A DNA stretch of 50,659 nt from Candidatus Epulonipiscium sp. (GCA_012799415.1 JAAZLH010000120.1:1-50659); one strand, 5' to 3'. Shown: positions 31,657-42,632, counted from the first letter of the stretch. Translations and numbers: made by a program. The notes: a model not told the origin generated them from the sequence alone.

Positions 31657-33804
31657 ATGGATCTAGATCAAGAAAAGCAAGAGCAAAAACAACGCAAAGA
31701 AAAAATATTGAGTTTTATTCGGAATAAAGATTATCAACCTTTGAAGATCAAAGAGTTAATGATGATATTAGCAGTCCCTGCCGAAGATCGAAAGATACTA
31801 GAAGATATCTTAAAGGAATTGATGGAAGACGGATCTATTATTCAAACAAAACGAGGGAAATATGTAGCACCAGAGAGGCTAAATATGGTTGCTGGTATTT
31901 TTCAAGGGCATGCAAAAGGATTTGGTTTTTTAATTTTAGATGATCCTACTTTGGATGATATTTTCATTCCTAGTGAATTGGTTAACGGAGCCCTTCATCA
32001 GGACCGGGTTCTATGCCGAGTGAATCGACCTAATTATGGAGGACGAAGGGCTGAAGGAGAAGTACTACAGATTTTAAAGCGAGGAAAAAAAGAACTAATC
32101 GGAACCTACGAAGAAAGTAAAAATTTTGGATTTGTAACAGCTGATGATCAAAGGTTTTCCCAAGATATTTATATTCCTAAAAAATCAGCAGCAGGAGCCG
32201 TAACTGGTCATAAAGTTCTTGTTCAAATTACAGATTGGCCTAAGGAACGAAGAAATCCCGAAGGAAAAATTATTGAAATCCTTGGTCATAGAAATGATCC
32301 GGGAGTTGATATTCTTTCTATTATTTATCAGTTTGAACTTCCTATTGAATTCCCACAAGAGGTTTATGACCAGATATCAAATATCCCTATGGAAGTCCAA
32401 GACCAGGAAAGAAAGGGGCGTAAGGATCTACGTTCTTTGCGAATGGTTACCATTGATGGAGCAGATGCAAAAGACTTAGATGATGCTATATCCATTGAAA
32501 AAAGTGAAGATGGTGGATACCGTTTAGGGGTGCATATTTCTGATGTCAGTCATTATGTAAAGGAACACTCACCTCTTGATAAAGAAGCCCAAAAGCGTGG
32601 TACAAGTGTGTATTTGCTAGATCGAGTGATACCTATGCTACCTTATCAGCTATCTAATGGGATATGTTCTTTGAATGCAGGTGAAGACCGGTTAGCCTTG
32701 ACCTGTTTTATGGAGATCAATAACAAGGGTAAAGTAGTAGATCATCAGATCGTGGAAAGTGTTATACGAGTAGAAGAGCGAATGACCTATACGGATGTTC
32801 AAGCTCTGTTAGAAAAGCCAGATGAAATGCTTATTCAAAAATATAATCATCTTATACCATTCTTTAAGGATATGGAAGAATTAGCAAGCATTTTACGAAA
32901 AAGACGTAGTAAACGAGGTGCTATTGATTTTAACTTTGAAGAAAGTAAGATTATTCTTGATGAAAAAGGAAAGATCTTAGAAATTCGAGCGGCTGAACGA
33001 AATACAGCCACACGGATTATTGAAGAGTTTATGTTGATTTGTAATGAAACCATTGCTGAACATTATTTCTGGCAAGACACACCCTTTGTCTACCGTGTGC
33101 ATGAAGAGCCAGATCCGGAAAAAATTCAAAAACTATCAGATTATATCTATCATTTTGGATATAGGATCAAAGGGACAGGGAATATTTTGCACCCAAAAGA
33201 ATTACAAAAACTAATTGGAGACATTGAAGGCTCACCTGAAGAACAAGTAGTTAGCAGATTGATCCTGAGATCGCTGAAACAGGCTAGGTATTATACTCAA
33301 AATGAGGGGCATTTTGGATTGGCTGCCAAGTACTACTGCCATTTTACTGCCCCTATCCGTAGATACCCAGATCTTTTGATTCACCGTATTATTAAGGAAC
33401 AGTTAAAAGGAAAATTGAGTAAAGATAGGTTTAAATATCTACAAAAGGCCCTACCTGATCTGGCAAAACATGCCTCGATGATGGAACGTGTGGCAGAAGA
33501 GGCAGAGCGTGAAGTAGAAAAGCTGAAAAAAGTAGAGTATATGTCTGATAAGATTGGGGAAATTTATGAAGGTATGATTACAGGTATCACATCCTGGGGC
33601 TTGTATGTGGAATTACCTAATACGGTGGAAGGATTGGTTCATGTAACTAGTTTAGATGATGATTATTATATCCATGATGAAAGAAACCATCTGTTTTTAG
33701 GAGAGCATACCAAGAAAATTTATCGATTAGGAGATCAAGTCAAAGTAGAAGTGATACGAGCCGATCTCATTCAGAGAACCATTGATTTTCATATTGTACA
33801 CTAG
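31657..33804 (+). CDS. rnr: ribonuclease R
   Basis: RNB motifs TIDGADAKDLDDAISIE, SDVSHYVKEHSPLDKEA, YHFGYRI, YCHFTAPIRRYPDLLIHR, C-terminal S1 domain; ATG 31657 preceded by RBS aaagaggtg (track starts at GTG 31648). Confidence 0.96.
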   Translation: MDLDQEKQEQKQRKEKILSFIRNKDYQPLKIKELMMILAVPAEDRKILEDILKELMEDGSIIQTKRGKYVAPERLNMVAGIFQGHAKGFGFLILDDPTLDDIFIPSELVNGALHQDRVLCRVNRPNYGGRRAEGEVLQILKRGKKELIGTYEESKNFGFVTADDQRFSQDIYIPKKSAAGAVTGHKVLVQITDWPKERRNPEGKIIEILGHRNDPGVDILSIIYQFELPIEFPQEVYDQISNIPMEVQDQERKGRKDLRSLRMVTIDGADAKDLDDAISIEKSEDGGYRLGVHISDVSHYVKEHSPLDKEAQKRGTSVYLLDRVIPMLPYQLSNGICSLNAGEDRLALTCFMEINNKGKVVDHQIVESVIRVEERMTYTDVQALLEKPDEMLIQKYNHLIPFFKDMEELASILRKRRSKRGAIDFNFEESKIILDEKGKILEIRAAERNTATRIIEEFMLICNETIAEHYFWQDTPFVYRVHEEPDPEKIQKLSDYIYHFGYRIKGTGNILHPKELQKLIGDIEGSPEEQVVSRLILRSLKQARYYTQNEGHFGLAAKYYCHFTAPIRRYPDLLIHRIIKEQLKGKLSKDRFKYLQKALPDLAKHASMMERVAEEAEREVEKLKKVEYMSDKIGEIYEGMITGITSWGLYVELPNTVEGLVHVTSLDDDYYIHDERNHLFLGEHTKKIYRLGDQVKVEVIRADLIQRTIDFHIVH

Positions 33805-33806
33805 AG

Positions 33807-33847
33807 TAAAAAAGTGCAAACATCAGGTTTCAATGTTTTGCACTTTT
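33807..33847. terminator. bidirectional terminator overlapping the 3' end of the AraC gene
   Basis: aaaaagtgcaaacat ... atgttttgcacttttt. Confidence 0.78.
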
Positions 33848-34732
33848 TAATTTCTCAAGGTATTCTCTCTTCATCATGGAGGGAGAAATTTTTTTATATT
33901 GTTTAAATATTCTACTAAAGTAGTTTAGATTATTAAAACCACTGGCTAAGGCTACTTCTGTAACATTCATATCAGTTTGTTTTAGCAATGTTTCTGCATG
34001 ATGAACCCGCAAAGAAGTAATGTATTCAGTAGGAGTTTTGTTTGTAATCTCCTTAAAAACTCGGCAAAAATGAAAGCGACTAATATTTGCTAAAGAGCAG
34101 AGATGTTCAAGGGTTATATCTTCAGTATAATGGTTATCAATAAACTGTAGAACAGGATTGAGCCGCTCGATATTTCGTATACGAGCCTGGTATTCTTCTT
34201 CGCTTAAAGCAGTGGTAGCATGATGACGAAACAAGAGAGTAAGCAATTGAAAAACAACAGATTTAACGGCTAACTCAAATCCCAAATCCTTATTTTCTAA
34301 CTCTTTTACCAAAGCCATAATACAAGATTCAATAGCAGGATTATAAGAAATTTTATTTTCAAATAAAACACGGTTCTGTTCAATAGGAGTAATATATTTA
34401 GTTTCACAATTATCCAAAAACTTACTTTGCAACAAACGAGTATCCATAATAATACAGTAGTAGTGAATAGAGGAAGAAAGGCTATATCCACGATGGAGAT
34501 CATTACTATTGACTACAATTAAATCCCCTGGGCTTACTTTAAAAGGCTTTGAATTACAAAAAATAATTCCTTCTCCTTCCATAAAAAAAAGAAATTCTAG
34601 TTGCTGATGCCAGTGAGTAGAAAAAATTTCCGCATTACTTTTAGCAAAAGAATTTGAAGCAGCTTTAATAGGAAATTGAGGATCTGGCATGGGCATAATT
34701 TCGTGTAAAGTATAATCTTTTTCTTTGATCAT
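33830..34732 (-). CDS. AraC family transcriptional regulator with cupin-like N-terminus
   Basis: HWHQQLEFLFFMEGEGIIFCNSKPFKVSPGDLIVVNSNDLHRG; two-HTH C-terminus EVALASGFNNLNYFSRIFKQYKKISPSMMKREY. Confidence 0.93.
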   Translation of the reverse strand: MIKEKDYTLHEIMPMPDPQFPIKAASNSFAKSNAEIFSTHWHQQLEFLFFMEGEGIIFCNSKPFKVSPGDLIVVNSNDLHRGYSLSSSIHYYCIIMDTRLLQSKFLDNCETKYITPIEQNRVLFENKISYNPAIESCIMALVKELENKDLGFELAVKSVVFQLLTLLFRHHATTALSEEEYQARIRNIERLNPVLQFIDNHYTEDITLEHLCSLANISRFHFCRVFKEITNKTPTEYITSLRVHHAETLLKQTDMNVTEVALASGFNNLNYFSRIFKQYKKISPSMMKREYLEKLKSAKH

Positions 34733-34951
34733 TATGTTTAACCCTCCTTTCAGTATTCACCTATATGTCTTATGCTATCATAAAAACAGACAAAATAAAA
34801 GAGATGAAAAGCAAAATTGTGCTAATATCTAGCAATTTACTGCATTACAAAGCTTTTGATTTACAGTATAATGATAAATAAGAAATAAAAAAGTAATAAT
34901 ATAGATATACTTAAATAGTAATATGTTAAATTTTAAAAATATAAACTTAAA

Positions 34952-35839
34952 ATGACTAAGGAGGCTAAATATATGAAATTAGGAGTTAGTTCATACAGTT
35001 TTAGTCAATTGATGAGGACAGGAAAAGCTACATTATTAGAAGTAATAGGAAAAGCAAAGGATATGGGATTTGAAGTAATTGAGTTTATTACCTTTTCACC
35101 ACCTGAAGGGGAAACACTTGAATCCTTTGCGGCTCGAATTAAAGAGGAATGTCAAAAAGTTGGTATAGAAATGGGTAACTATACCATAGGAGCAGATTTT
35201 TTAAACAATACGGGTGGAAATTGGGAAGCAGAAGTAGAAAGATTGAAGGGCCAAGTAGAAATTGCACGTATTTTAGGAGCCCCAGGTATTCGTCACGATG
35301 CTACTGCTGGATTTCCAGCAGGTTATCCAGGTCCAAAAGGATTTGATGATGCATTACCACTTTTAATTCAAGGATGCCGAGCTGTGACGGAGTATGCTGC
35401 AGAGTTTGGAATTAAAACCATGGTGGAAAATCACGGGTTTTTCTGTCAAGATAGTGAAAGAGTAGAAAAATTAGTGAATGGTGTAGCACATCAGAATTTT
35501 GGGGTTCTTTTAGATATGGGGAATTTCCTTTGTGCAGATGAAGATCCAGCCAAAGCAGTGGGACGTCTGATGCCTTATGTTTTTCATGTTCATGCAAAAG
35601 ATTTTCATGTAAAATCAGGTAACGGACCGAATCCTGGTCAAGGTTGGTTCCAATCCAGAGCAGGGAATTATCTACGAGGGTCTATTATTGGCCATGGAGA
35701 TGTGCCTATTACACAATGTATTAATATTGTTAAAAAGGCAGGTTATAACAATACAATTTCTATTGAGTATGAGGGAATGGAAGATGCAGAAATGGGTATT
35801 GCTATAGGCCTTGAGAATTTAAAAAGGTATTTAGGATAA
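34952..35839 (+). CDS. sugar phosphate isomerase/epimerase-like TIM barrel
   Basis: KLGVSSYSFSQLMRTGK, MVENHGFFCQDSERVEKLV, GVLLDMGNFLCADEDPAKAV, FHVHAKDFHVK, IIGHGDVPI; in-frame ATG 34973 also possible as start. Confidence 0.9.
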   Translation: MTKEAKYMKLGVSSYSFSQLMRTGKATLLEVIGKAKDMGFEVIEFITFSPPEGETLESFAARIKEECQKVGIEMGNYTIGADFLNNTGGNWEAEVERLKGQVEIARILGAPGIRHDATAGFPAGYPGPKGFDDALPLLIQGCRAVTEYAAEFGIKTMVENHGFFCQDSERVEKLVNGVAHQNFGVLLDMGNFLCADEDPAKAVGRLMPYVFHVHAKDFHVKSGNGPNPGQGWFQSRAGNYLRGSIIGHGDVPITQCINIVKKAGYNNTISIEYEGMEDAEMGIAIGLENLKRYLG

Positions 35840-35846
35840 AAAATAA

Positions 35847-35889
35847 TTAAAACGCCTTCCGTATACAATGATATGGAAGGCGTTTTAAT
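35847..35889. terminator. bidirectional terminator between convergent genes
   Basis: attaaaacgccttccgtat / atatggaaggcgttttaat. Confidence 0.85.
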
Positions 35890-35895
35890 CGTATT

Positions 35896-35965
35896 TCAAA
35901 CTAAGAAAACTCGTCTTGCTTATAGAAGACCAATCTTTCCTAATTTAAAAATGTGTTTCTCAATT
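35896..35965. repeat. dispersed intergenic repeat, diverged copy C
   Basis: caaactaagaaaactcgtcttgcttatagaagaccaatctttcctaatttaaaaatg aligns with copies A/B. Confidence 0.55.
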
Positions 35966-37702
35966 TTATTTTATTTTAATTAAGGCATAGAAATTGAAAT
36001 AATTTAATTGGACAGTATCATCTCTTTTTTCCCCTTCTACATTAAAGAAAATAAAAGTAATTTTAACATTTTCATTTTCTTCTACGAACATTAAATCTTC
36101 ACGAGAAAGTTGCTGATGATTAGATCCATACTTTTCATACAATTCTTCTCCAAACTTACTTAAAAAATCATGGTATAGTAATTGGCCATTTTTTTCTAAA
36201 GAGATTTCTCTTGTTTGTGAATCATATAAAACTTTAATATCCTCTAACGAATATTGGGTGGAAGCATAATTGTTACCAAAATCTAAGAAATAATCATAGT
36301 CCTTGGTAGGTATGAGGCGGACTTCATCACGATTAGACATATAAGAGAAATATTCTCGTCCATAAGAATAGTCCGGATATTGATAAGAGAAACCAAGAAC
36401 TTGATCCATTTGGCCTGTTGTAAAGGAGGCTGGGAAATAGGAAAGTCGATCTAAACCATGGATCCTATTTAAATAAGAAATTTGCTCACTAATAGCAATC
36501 TGATCTTCTTTTGGTACCGTAGAAGAAGGAATAATTACATTTTCTTGTAATAATTCATTTTTAATTAAAAGTTTTTCTAAACGGTTTGCTTGGCTAACAA
36601 AGGATAGGTTTTCATGACTCCAAGGACCAAAGACAGATAAAAAGGCTAAAATAGATAGTGATGCCAAGAGCCAAACCGTTTTAGGTTTTTTAAAGAAACC
36701 CAGATATAGGATAGAGCCTGTTACCCAAAGACCGGTTAAAACAACAAAATAACGGTTGGATGTAATTCCATATTCATTAATTCGAATACCAATAGATACA
36801 AACATAATTATTAAAATAGGAACAATCAATTTACTTAACCAGAAATAAAAAGTTTGAGCCCATTTATTTTTGGAACGTATAGAGTCAATAAAAAAGAAAA
36901 CTACAGTTGTAATAATGGAATACCAGAGGACTAAATGAGCAACCAAGCCTTGTGGCCATTCCTGATTAACCAAAATTTTGGCAAAAAATAAATACAAAAT
37001 AACTGTATAAGCTGTTAATAAAGGCATTACAATATAAAGTAGAAGAACTTGAAATGCCTGGGGAAAAGAAAAAGAAATTTTGGATAAGGGTCCCTGTGGT
37101 ATAGCTGCCAGAAAGAAAGCAGGCGCAAAAATACCTACAGAGGCAATCCATAGATCCATATAAATTTCTCCTTTAATGGAAATACCTAAAAGCCTATCAA
37201 TTGTAAAGAAAATTCCTGCTAAGCCCAAAAATAAAACAATTGTATAAATGCCAGTTAGAAAAAAGCGTCCTCCTAGTCGAAGAGTATATAGCTCAAAATC
37301 ATGTGAATCTGCAGAAAAATAAGGGAGAAAAATAAAACCTAGGTATAGAGCAATACTTACAGCAGCATAACGAATACCAGTGAGCATTTCTACATCTTTT
37401 AATAAGAATAGATAGTATGCACCTAGTAGCAAAAGGCCGCCCAAGTAAAACAACCAAGGGGACTGAGAGCTTTTCATTTCGGTAATTCGTTTTATACACA
37501 AGGAGAGAGGGATCCCCAAGGCTAAGGTCATAGTAATTCGCTGGTAATACTCTAAGGTAGATGAATTCATAGAAGAACCTTCATGAACAAGATATATTAA
37601 CAAAAAAGAAGTCAAACTTGTCATTAAAATGGTAATAGGAAAACGTTGAATAGCAGCGTACATAGACTGTATTCCATTTTTTAAAAATACACGGATTTTC
37701 AT
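35966..37702 (-). CDS. DUF4153-like multi-pass membrane protein
   Basis: ~11-12 TM segments followed by a soluble C-terminal region; start reassigned to ATG at 37702 with RBS aaagaggtg (track starts 37765). Confidence 0.75.
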   Translation of the reverse strand: MKIRVFLKNGIQSMYAAIQRFPITILMTSLTSFLLIYLVHEGSSMNSSTLEYYQRITMTLALGIPLSLCIKRITEMKSSQSPWLFYLGGLLLLGAYYLFLLKDVEMLTGIRYAAVSIALYLGFIFLPYFSADSHDFELYTLRLGGRFFLTGIYTIVLFLGLAGIFFTIDRLLGISIKGEIYMDLWIASVGIFAPAFFLAAIPQGPLSKISFSFPQAFQVLLLYIVMPLLTAYTVILYLFFAKILVNQEWPQGLVAHLVLWYSIITTVVFFFIDSIRSKNKWAQTFYFWLSKLIVPILIIMFVSIGIRINEYGITSNRYFVVLTGLWVTGSILYLGFFKKPKTVWLLASLSILAFLSVFGPWSHENLSFVSQANRLEKLLIKNELLQENVIIPSSTVPKEDQIAISEQISYLNRIHGLDRLSYFPASFTTGQMDQVLGFSYQYPDYSYGREYFSYMSNRDEVRLIPTKDYDYFLDFGNNYASTQYSLEDIKVLYDSQTREISLEKNGQLLYHDFLSKFGEELYEKYGSNHQQLSREDLMFVEENENVKITFIFFNVEGEKRDDTVQLNYFNFYALIKIK

Positions 37703-37902
37703 AATATGCACCTCTTTCTTTATTTTACGTATCAATGATCCTAGTAAAAGAATGCCCTGTGCCATAAGGAATATTCAAAGATCAAGTAGGGAGTTTACTC
37801 ACAAGTATGAATATATGTTTATTATATAGAAAAATTCTATTTTAAGCAAAGGATTTTTTCGTACTAAGTAGGACTATCAGATAAAGGTGTCCTTATTTAA
37901 CC

Positions 37903-37932
37903 TTGAAAAAAACATAATAAAAATGCTATAAT
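37903..37932 (+). promoter_or_regulatory. extended -10 SigA promoter of hpt
   Basis: TTGAAA, 18-nt spacer, TGCTATAAT. Confidence 0.75.
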
Positions 37933-37974
37933 AAGACAGATTAAATATTGTATGCAGAAGAAAGGATTTTAACA

Positions 37975-38511
37975 ATGAAACAGGATATAAAGGATGTACT
38001 AGTAAGTGAAGAAACTTTAGCAAAGAGAGTAGCAGAACTAGGTCGTGAAATATCAGAAGATTATACTGGAGAAGAAGTTACTGTTATTGGAATTTTAAAA
38101 GGTTCTAATATTTTTTTGGCAGATTTAGTTCGTCAAATTACAATACCAGCATATATGGACTTTATGGTAGTATCCAGTTACGGAAATTCTGCTCAAACGA
38201 GTGGAGTTGTTCGTATTTTGAAAGATTTAGAAGAGGATATTGAGGGTAAAAATATTATTATTGTAGAAGATATTATTGATACAGGATTAACCTTGGCTTA
38301 TTTAAAACAAAATTTATTAAGCCGAAAACCTAAATCCCTTAAAATATGTACGCTTTTGGATAAACCTGCACGTAGAGAAATTGAAATTCCAATTGATTAT
38401 AAAGGTTTTGAGGTACCTGATGAATTTATTGTAGGATATGGTATTGATTATGCTGAAAAATACAGAAATTTACCTTTTGTGGGAACGTTAAAAAAAGAAA
38501 TTTATGAATAA
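37975..38511 (+). CDS. hpt: hypoxanthine phosphoribosyltransferase
   Basis: VTVIGILKGSNIFLADLVRQI, DFMVVSSYG, IIIVEDIIDTGLTLAYL, FIVGYGIDYAEKYRNLPFVG; ATG 37975 with RBS aaagga (track starts 37948). Confidence 0.95.
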   Translation: MKQDIKDVLVSEETLAKRVAELGREISEDYTGEEVTVIGILKGSNIFLADLVRQITIPAYMDFMVVSSYGNSAQTSGVVRILKDLEEDIEGKNIIIVEDIIDTGLTLAYLKQNLLSRKPKSLKICTLLDKPARREIEIPIDYKGFEVPDEFIVGYGIDYAEKYRNLPFVGTLKKEIYE

Positions 38512-38714
38512 TCTTCATACCATCTATTCCTTTTTGCGTATATAAAGATAGATCCAATTATAAAACACCTTTAAATGTAAGCTCATAAGGATGTAATATT
38601 AGAGATAATTGGATACGAATTTATATAAATATGAACCTAGTAGCCTGATATGTCTCTTACCCTTGGGGAGAAGATCAAGCTCTTGGATAAAGTAAAAAAA
38701 GGGAGGAAGCTAAG

Positions 38715-38954
38715 ATGAAAAAAAAGTTGTATAAATCAAGAGATAAAAAAATTGATGGTGTTTGTTCTGGTATTGCAGAATACTTTGGAATGGATCCTAC
38801 ATTGATTCGTTTGATTTGGGTGGTTATGACTTTTGTAGGATTTAGCGGTGTCATAGCATATATTATATGTATGATTGTTATGCCAGAGGCACCAGTAGGT
38901 TATGACCCAGATAAGGAAATCATTATTGAGGATGATCGTTACAACTCAAACTAA
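38715..38954 (+). CDS. PspC domain protein
   Basis: KKLYKSRDKKIDGVCSGIAEYFGMDPTLIRLIWV. Confidence 0.93.
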   Translation: MKKKLYKSRDKKIDGVCSGIAEYFGMDPTLIRLIWVVMTFVGFSGVIAYIICMIVMPEAPVGYDPDKEIIIEDDRYNSN

Positions 38955-38984
38955 GCTAGTAAGTATCATCATATTGCGTAGTTC

Positions 38985-39035
38985 AAAAGGCCAACCTTTA
39001 TTTCTTTGATAGAAGTAGAGATTGGCCTTTTTGAA
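38985..39035 (+). terminator. rho-independent terminator
   Basis: ttcaaaaggccaacct ... agagattggcctttttgaa. Confidence 0.75.
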
Positions 39036-39131
39036 GTTTTAAGTCCTTTACCTTCCATTATACAAAATAGTGTGATATAATCTAAAGAATTTATAGAAAC
39101 GTTTATTTATGAGTAGAGGGAGGATATCAAT

Positions 39132-40619
39132 ATGAATTTATTCTATAAAAGTACACGTGGTGGGCAAGAGGATATTGCTGCATCAGCTGCAATTATTCAA
39201 GGAATTGCAACTGATGGCGGACTATTTGTCCCTGAAACAATTCCAATATTGCAAGAATCGCTTGAAAACTTACAAAAATTATCCTATCAAGAATTAGCTT
39301 ATGAAATTATGAAATATTTTTTTACTGATTTTACTGAAGAAGAATTGAGAAATTGTATTCAAGGTGCTTATGACGAGAAGTTTGACACATTTCTTATTGC
39401 ACCTGTAGTTTCTACATCAAAAGCATCTTTTTTAGAACTTTTTCATGGACCAACGTTAGCTTTTAAGGATATGGCTCTTTCAATTTTACCTTATTTATTA
39501 AAGACTGCTGTCAATAAACAAAAAATAGACAAGGAAGTAGTTATCTTAACAGCCACTTCAGGAGATACAGGTAAAGCAGCCCTAGAAGGTTTTGCTAACG
39601 TAGAGGGGACAAAGATTATTGTGTTTTTTCCAGAAGATGGTGTTAGTCCTGTTCAGAAACAGCAGATGGTAACTCAAAAAGGTAATAATACATATGTCAT
39701 TGGAATAAAAGGAAATTTTGATGATGCACAAAATGGCGTCAAAGCTATCTTTACAGATATTGTATTTCAAGATCAATTACTAGAAAAGGGCTATTTATTT
39801 TCCTCAGCTAATTCCATTAATATTGGACGCTTAGTTCCCCAAATCGTATATTACTTCTATGGGTATTTTCAGATGATTCAACAAGGAAATCTTATACTAG
39901 GAGAACAAATGAATGTAGCAGTTCCTACAGGAAATTTTGGAAATATATTAGCAGCTTATTATGCTAAAAAGATGGGTCTACCTATCGGCAAATTACTATG
40001 TGCATCCAATGATAATAAAGTATTATATGATTTTTTTGAAACAGGGATATACGATCAGAAACGAGATTTTATGGTTACAATTTCCCCTTCAATGGATATT
40101 CTTATTTCTAGTAATCTGGAGCGTTTATTATATCATATAAGTGGAGATGATCCTACACAAGTAAAAATGTGGATGGAGCAATTAAAGACTGAAGGAAGCT
40201 ATCAACTAAACGAAGAAATGCAAGAGAAATTAAACAATTTTTATGGGGGATATGCCACAGAAAATGCTACAAGAGAAAGTATGAAAGATTTATTTGCTAA
40301 AACATCTTATCTTATGGATCCTCATACAGCAGTAGGATATGAAGTTTATAGCCAATATCAATCTGTAAGCAAAGATCCACGGCCTACGTTGATTATTTCT
40401 ACAGCCAGTCCTTATAAATTTACAAAAAGTGTTATGGAATCTATTGATAATAAATATAGTCAATGGGATGATTTTGAACTTATTACTGAAATGCAGAACA
40501 TATCTAAAGTACAGGTTCCCAAAACGATTCAAACTTTAGAAAAGGACGAGATTCTTCATAAAACTGTGTGCGAAGTAAATGAAATGAAAGAAGCTGTTGC
40601 ACAAATATTAGGAGTATAG
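39132..40619 (+). CDS. thrC: threonine synthase
   Basis: FYKSTRGGQEDIAASAAIIQGIATDGGLFVPE, HGPTLAFKDMAL, TATSGDTGKAALEGF, VPTGNFGNILAAYYAKKMGLPI. Confidence 0.97.
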   Translation: MNLFYKSTRGGQEDIAASAAIIQGIATDGGLFVPETIPILQESLENLQKLSYQELAYEIMKYFFTDFTEEELRNCIQGAYDEKFDTFLIAPVVSTSKASFLELFHGPTLAFKDMALSILPYLLKTAVNKQKIDKEVVILTATSGDTGKAALEGFANVEGTKIIVFFPEDGVSPVQKQQMVTQKGNNTYVIGIKGNFDDAQNGVKAIFTDIVFQDQLLEKGYLFSSANSINIGRLVPQIVYYFYGYFQMIQQGNLILGEQMNVAVPTGNFGNILAAYYAKKMGLPIGKLLCASNDNKVLYDFFETGIYDQKRDFMVTISPSMDILISSNLERLLYHISGDDPTQVKMWMEQLKTEGSYQLNEEMQEKLNNFYGGYATENATRESMKDLFAKTSYLMDPHTAVGYEVYSQYQSVSKDPRPTLIISTASPYKFTKSVMESIDNKYSQWDDFELITEMQNISKVQVPKTIQTLEKDEILHKTVCEVNEMKEAVAQILGV

Positions 40620-40625
40620 TTAAGT

Positions 40626-40682
40626 GCAAAAAGACTACTCTAGGGTGTGAAAATAATTCATTCCTAGAGTAGTCTTTTTTTA
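40626..40682. terminator. terminator between convergent genes
   Basis: aaaaagactactctagg / cctagagtagtcttttt, 17-bp perfect arms. Confidence 0.85.
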
Positions 40683-40758
40683 AATCGGAGAGATTTGGAT
40701 TATTTGTGGAAGGTCAGGTTTACTAGTTTACTGGGAAAAGTATATCTCTTATAAAAAT

Positions 40759-41814
40759 TTATACGATAGTAGGAGCACCATTCTGTATATAAGCTGAGAG
40801 TAATGCAAGAGTATTGAGCATTCCATTGATATGAGTACGTTCTATTCCATGAGAAGCATGGACACCTGGACCAATAAGAGCACCACGAATATTTTGACCT
40901 CCTCGAAGTGCAGCAGATACATCAGATCCGTAATATGGGTAAACATCTAAAGCATAGGAAAGATTATTTTCCTTTGCTAGTGATTGGAGATGAGATATCA
41001 TATGATAATCATAGGGACCAGAAGAATCTTTTACGCAGATGGATACATCTTGTTCTGTACAAGTTAGATCATCTCCCATAGCTCCCATGTCAATAGCTAT
41101 CAATTCTTGGATATCGTTAGGAATGTAAGAAGCTCCATGTCCTATTTCTTCATAAACAGAAATAAAAACTTTGAGGGTATATTGAGGTTTTATTCCTGTA
41201 CGATGTAGCCATTCTAATAAGCCAAGTAAAATGGCTACGCCAGCTTTATCATCAAGATGTCGCGATTTGATGAAGCCATTATTTAGTAGAACCGTACGAG
41301 AATCAAAGGAAATGAAGTCACCAACTGCGATCCCTAAATTTTCAACATCCTCTTTAGAGGAAACTGCTTCATCTAGGCGAATTTCCATATTAGACTCATT
41401 ACGTTCTAAATTTTTTGCATCAGCATAAACATGAACGGAGGGCTGGATAGGTAAAATTGTGCCTAGAATTTTTTTGCCGTTTCGAGTATGAATGGTACAA
41501 TACTCTCCCTCTATAGAAGACATCATATAACCACCAATAGGGGTAAAACGAATGGTACCTGAGGATTTAATAGAGCGAACCATAGCGCCTAATGTATCGA
41601 CATGGGCTGATAATCCCAAAGTATAATCGGATTTTGCACCAGGAATAGTAATAACACCACAACCCTTTTGGGTGTACTCCATAGAATAGCCTAGATGGCT
41701 AACCATTTTCTTGATTTTTTCCATGATTTGATGGCAGTAGCCACTGGGACTAGGGGTTATTAAAAGTTCTTCTAGTACTTGTAACAGATATGTTTGATTA
41801 AATGCATCTTTCAT
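40759..41814 (-). CDS. M42 family metallopeptidase / glutamyl aminopeptidase-like
   Basis: PSGYCHQIMEKI, GLSAHVDTLGAMVRSI, RHLDDKAGVAILLGLLEWL, SVYEEIGHGASY, IDMGAMG, HASHGIERTHINGM. Confidence 0.93.
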   Translation of the reverse strand: MKDAFNQTYLLQVLEELLITPSPSGYCHQIMEKIKKMVSHLGYSMEYTQKGCGVITIPGAKSDYTLGLSAHVDTLGAMVRSIKSSGTIRFTPIGGYMMSSIEGEYCTIHTRNGKKILGTILPIQPSVHVYADAKNLERNESNMEIRLDEAVSSKEDVENLGIAVGDFISFDSRTVLLNNGFIKSRHLDDKAGVAILLGLLEWLHRTGIKPQYTLKVFISVYEEIGHGASYIPNDIQELIAIDMGAMGDDLTCTEQDVSICVKDSSGPYDYHMISHLQSLAKENNLSYALDVYPYYGSDVSAALRGGQNIRGALIGPGVHASHGIERTHINGMLNTLALLSAYIQNGAPTIV

Positions 41815-42089
41815 CTTTATCCCGCCTTAATAATAAAAATTTTATAATAACTTATAATAACATATATTTTTTACTGCATCAATCATTGATCCTTAGTCGT
41901 TCATTGACGAACTTAAGAGAAAGACATATAATAAGAGTATACCATATTAAGGTAGAAAAAGATAAATTTTAATAATTAGGGATGCAAGAGAAGTCTTATG
42001 GCTTTCTCATTTAAAGAGAGTTTAAGATTATAAGACTGTGTATTTATAGGGTGATTAATGATCAGAAAAAGAGAGGAGATAGAATAAAA

Positions 42090-42632
42090 ATGATAAAAGA
42101 AGTACACTATATGGAATATGCTAAAGAAGTAGTAGAACAACTTCCCAAAGGTGCATTTCTAACAACAAAAAAGGGTGAAGAAATAAATACTATGACTATC
42201 GGATGGGGAACTTTAGGTCCTATATGGAATCGTCCAATTTTTACTGTTGCAGTTCGCTATTCTAGGCATACCTATGATATGCTTGAAAAAGGATCAGAGT
42301 TTACCATCAGCTTGCCTTTAGAAAATAATGATGAGATTAAAAAGGCCTTAGGTGTTTGTGGCAAGCAATCAGGAAGAGATATTGATAAATTTATGACTTG
42401 TGGATTGACGGTTATCCCAGGACAAAAAGTAAATGTACCTATTATTGGAGAATGTGAATTACATTATGAATGTAAAATTGTATACAAACAAGCAATGGAA
42501 CCAGGAGTCCTTGATCCTTCTATCAAAGAACGTTTTTATCAAGGTAGCAGTAATTATCATAATAATTACCATGTAATTTATTATGGAGAAATTGTGACGA
42601 GCTATTTAAAATCTACAAAAAATTCTTTATAA
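42090..42632 (+). CDS. flavin reductase family protein
   Basis: LPKGAFLTTKKGEEINTMTIGWGTLGPIWNRPIFTVAVRYSRHTYDMLEKGSEFTISLP; ATG 42090 with RBS gaggaga (track starts 42051). Confidence 0.88.
   Translation: MIKEVHYMEYAKEVVEQLPKGAFLTTKKGEEINTMTIGWGTLGPIWNRPIFTVAVRYSRHTYDMLEKGSEFTISLPLENNDEIKKALGVCGKQSGRDIDKFMTCGLTVIPGQKVNVPIIGECELHYECKIVYKQAMEPGVLDPSIKERFYQGSSNYHNNYHVIYYGEIVTSYLKSTKNSL

Noticed and set aside
31657-33804. Missing smpB/ssrA next to rnr as evidence of a rearrangement
   Set aside because: rnr-smpB linkage is common but not universal, so its absence here is not evidence by itself.
38512-38714. Possible structured RNA between hpt and the PspC gene
   Set aside because: Only weak local pairing (ctcttacccttggggagaag); nothing distinguishing it from ordinary intergenic sequence.
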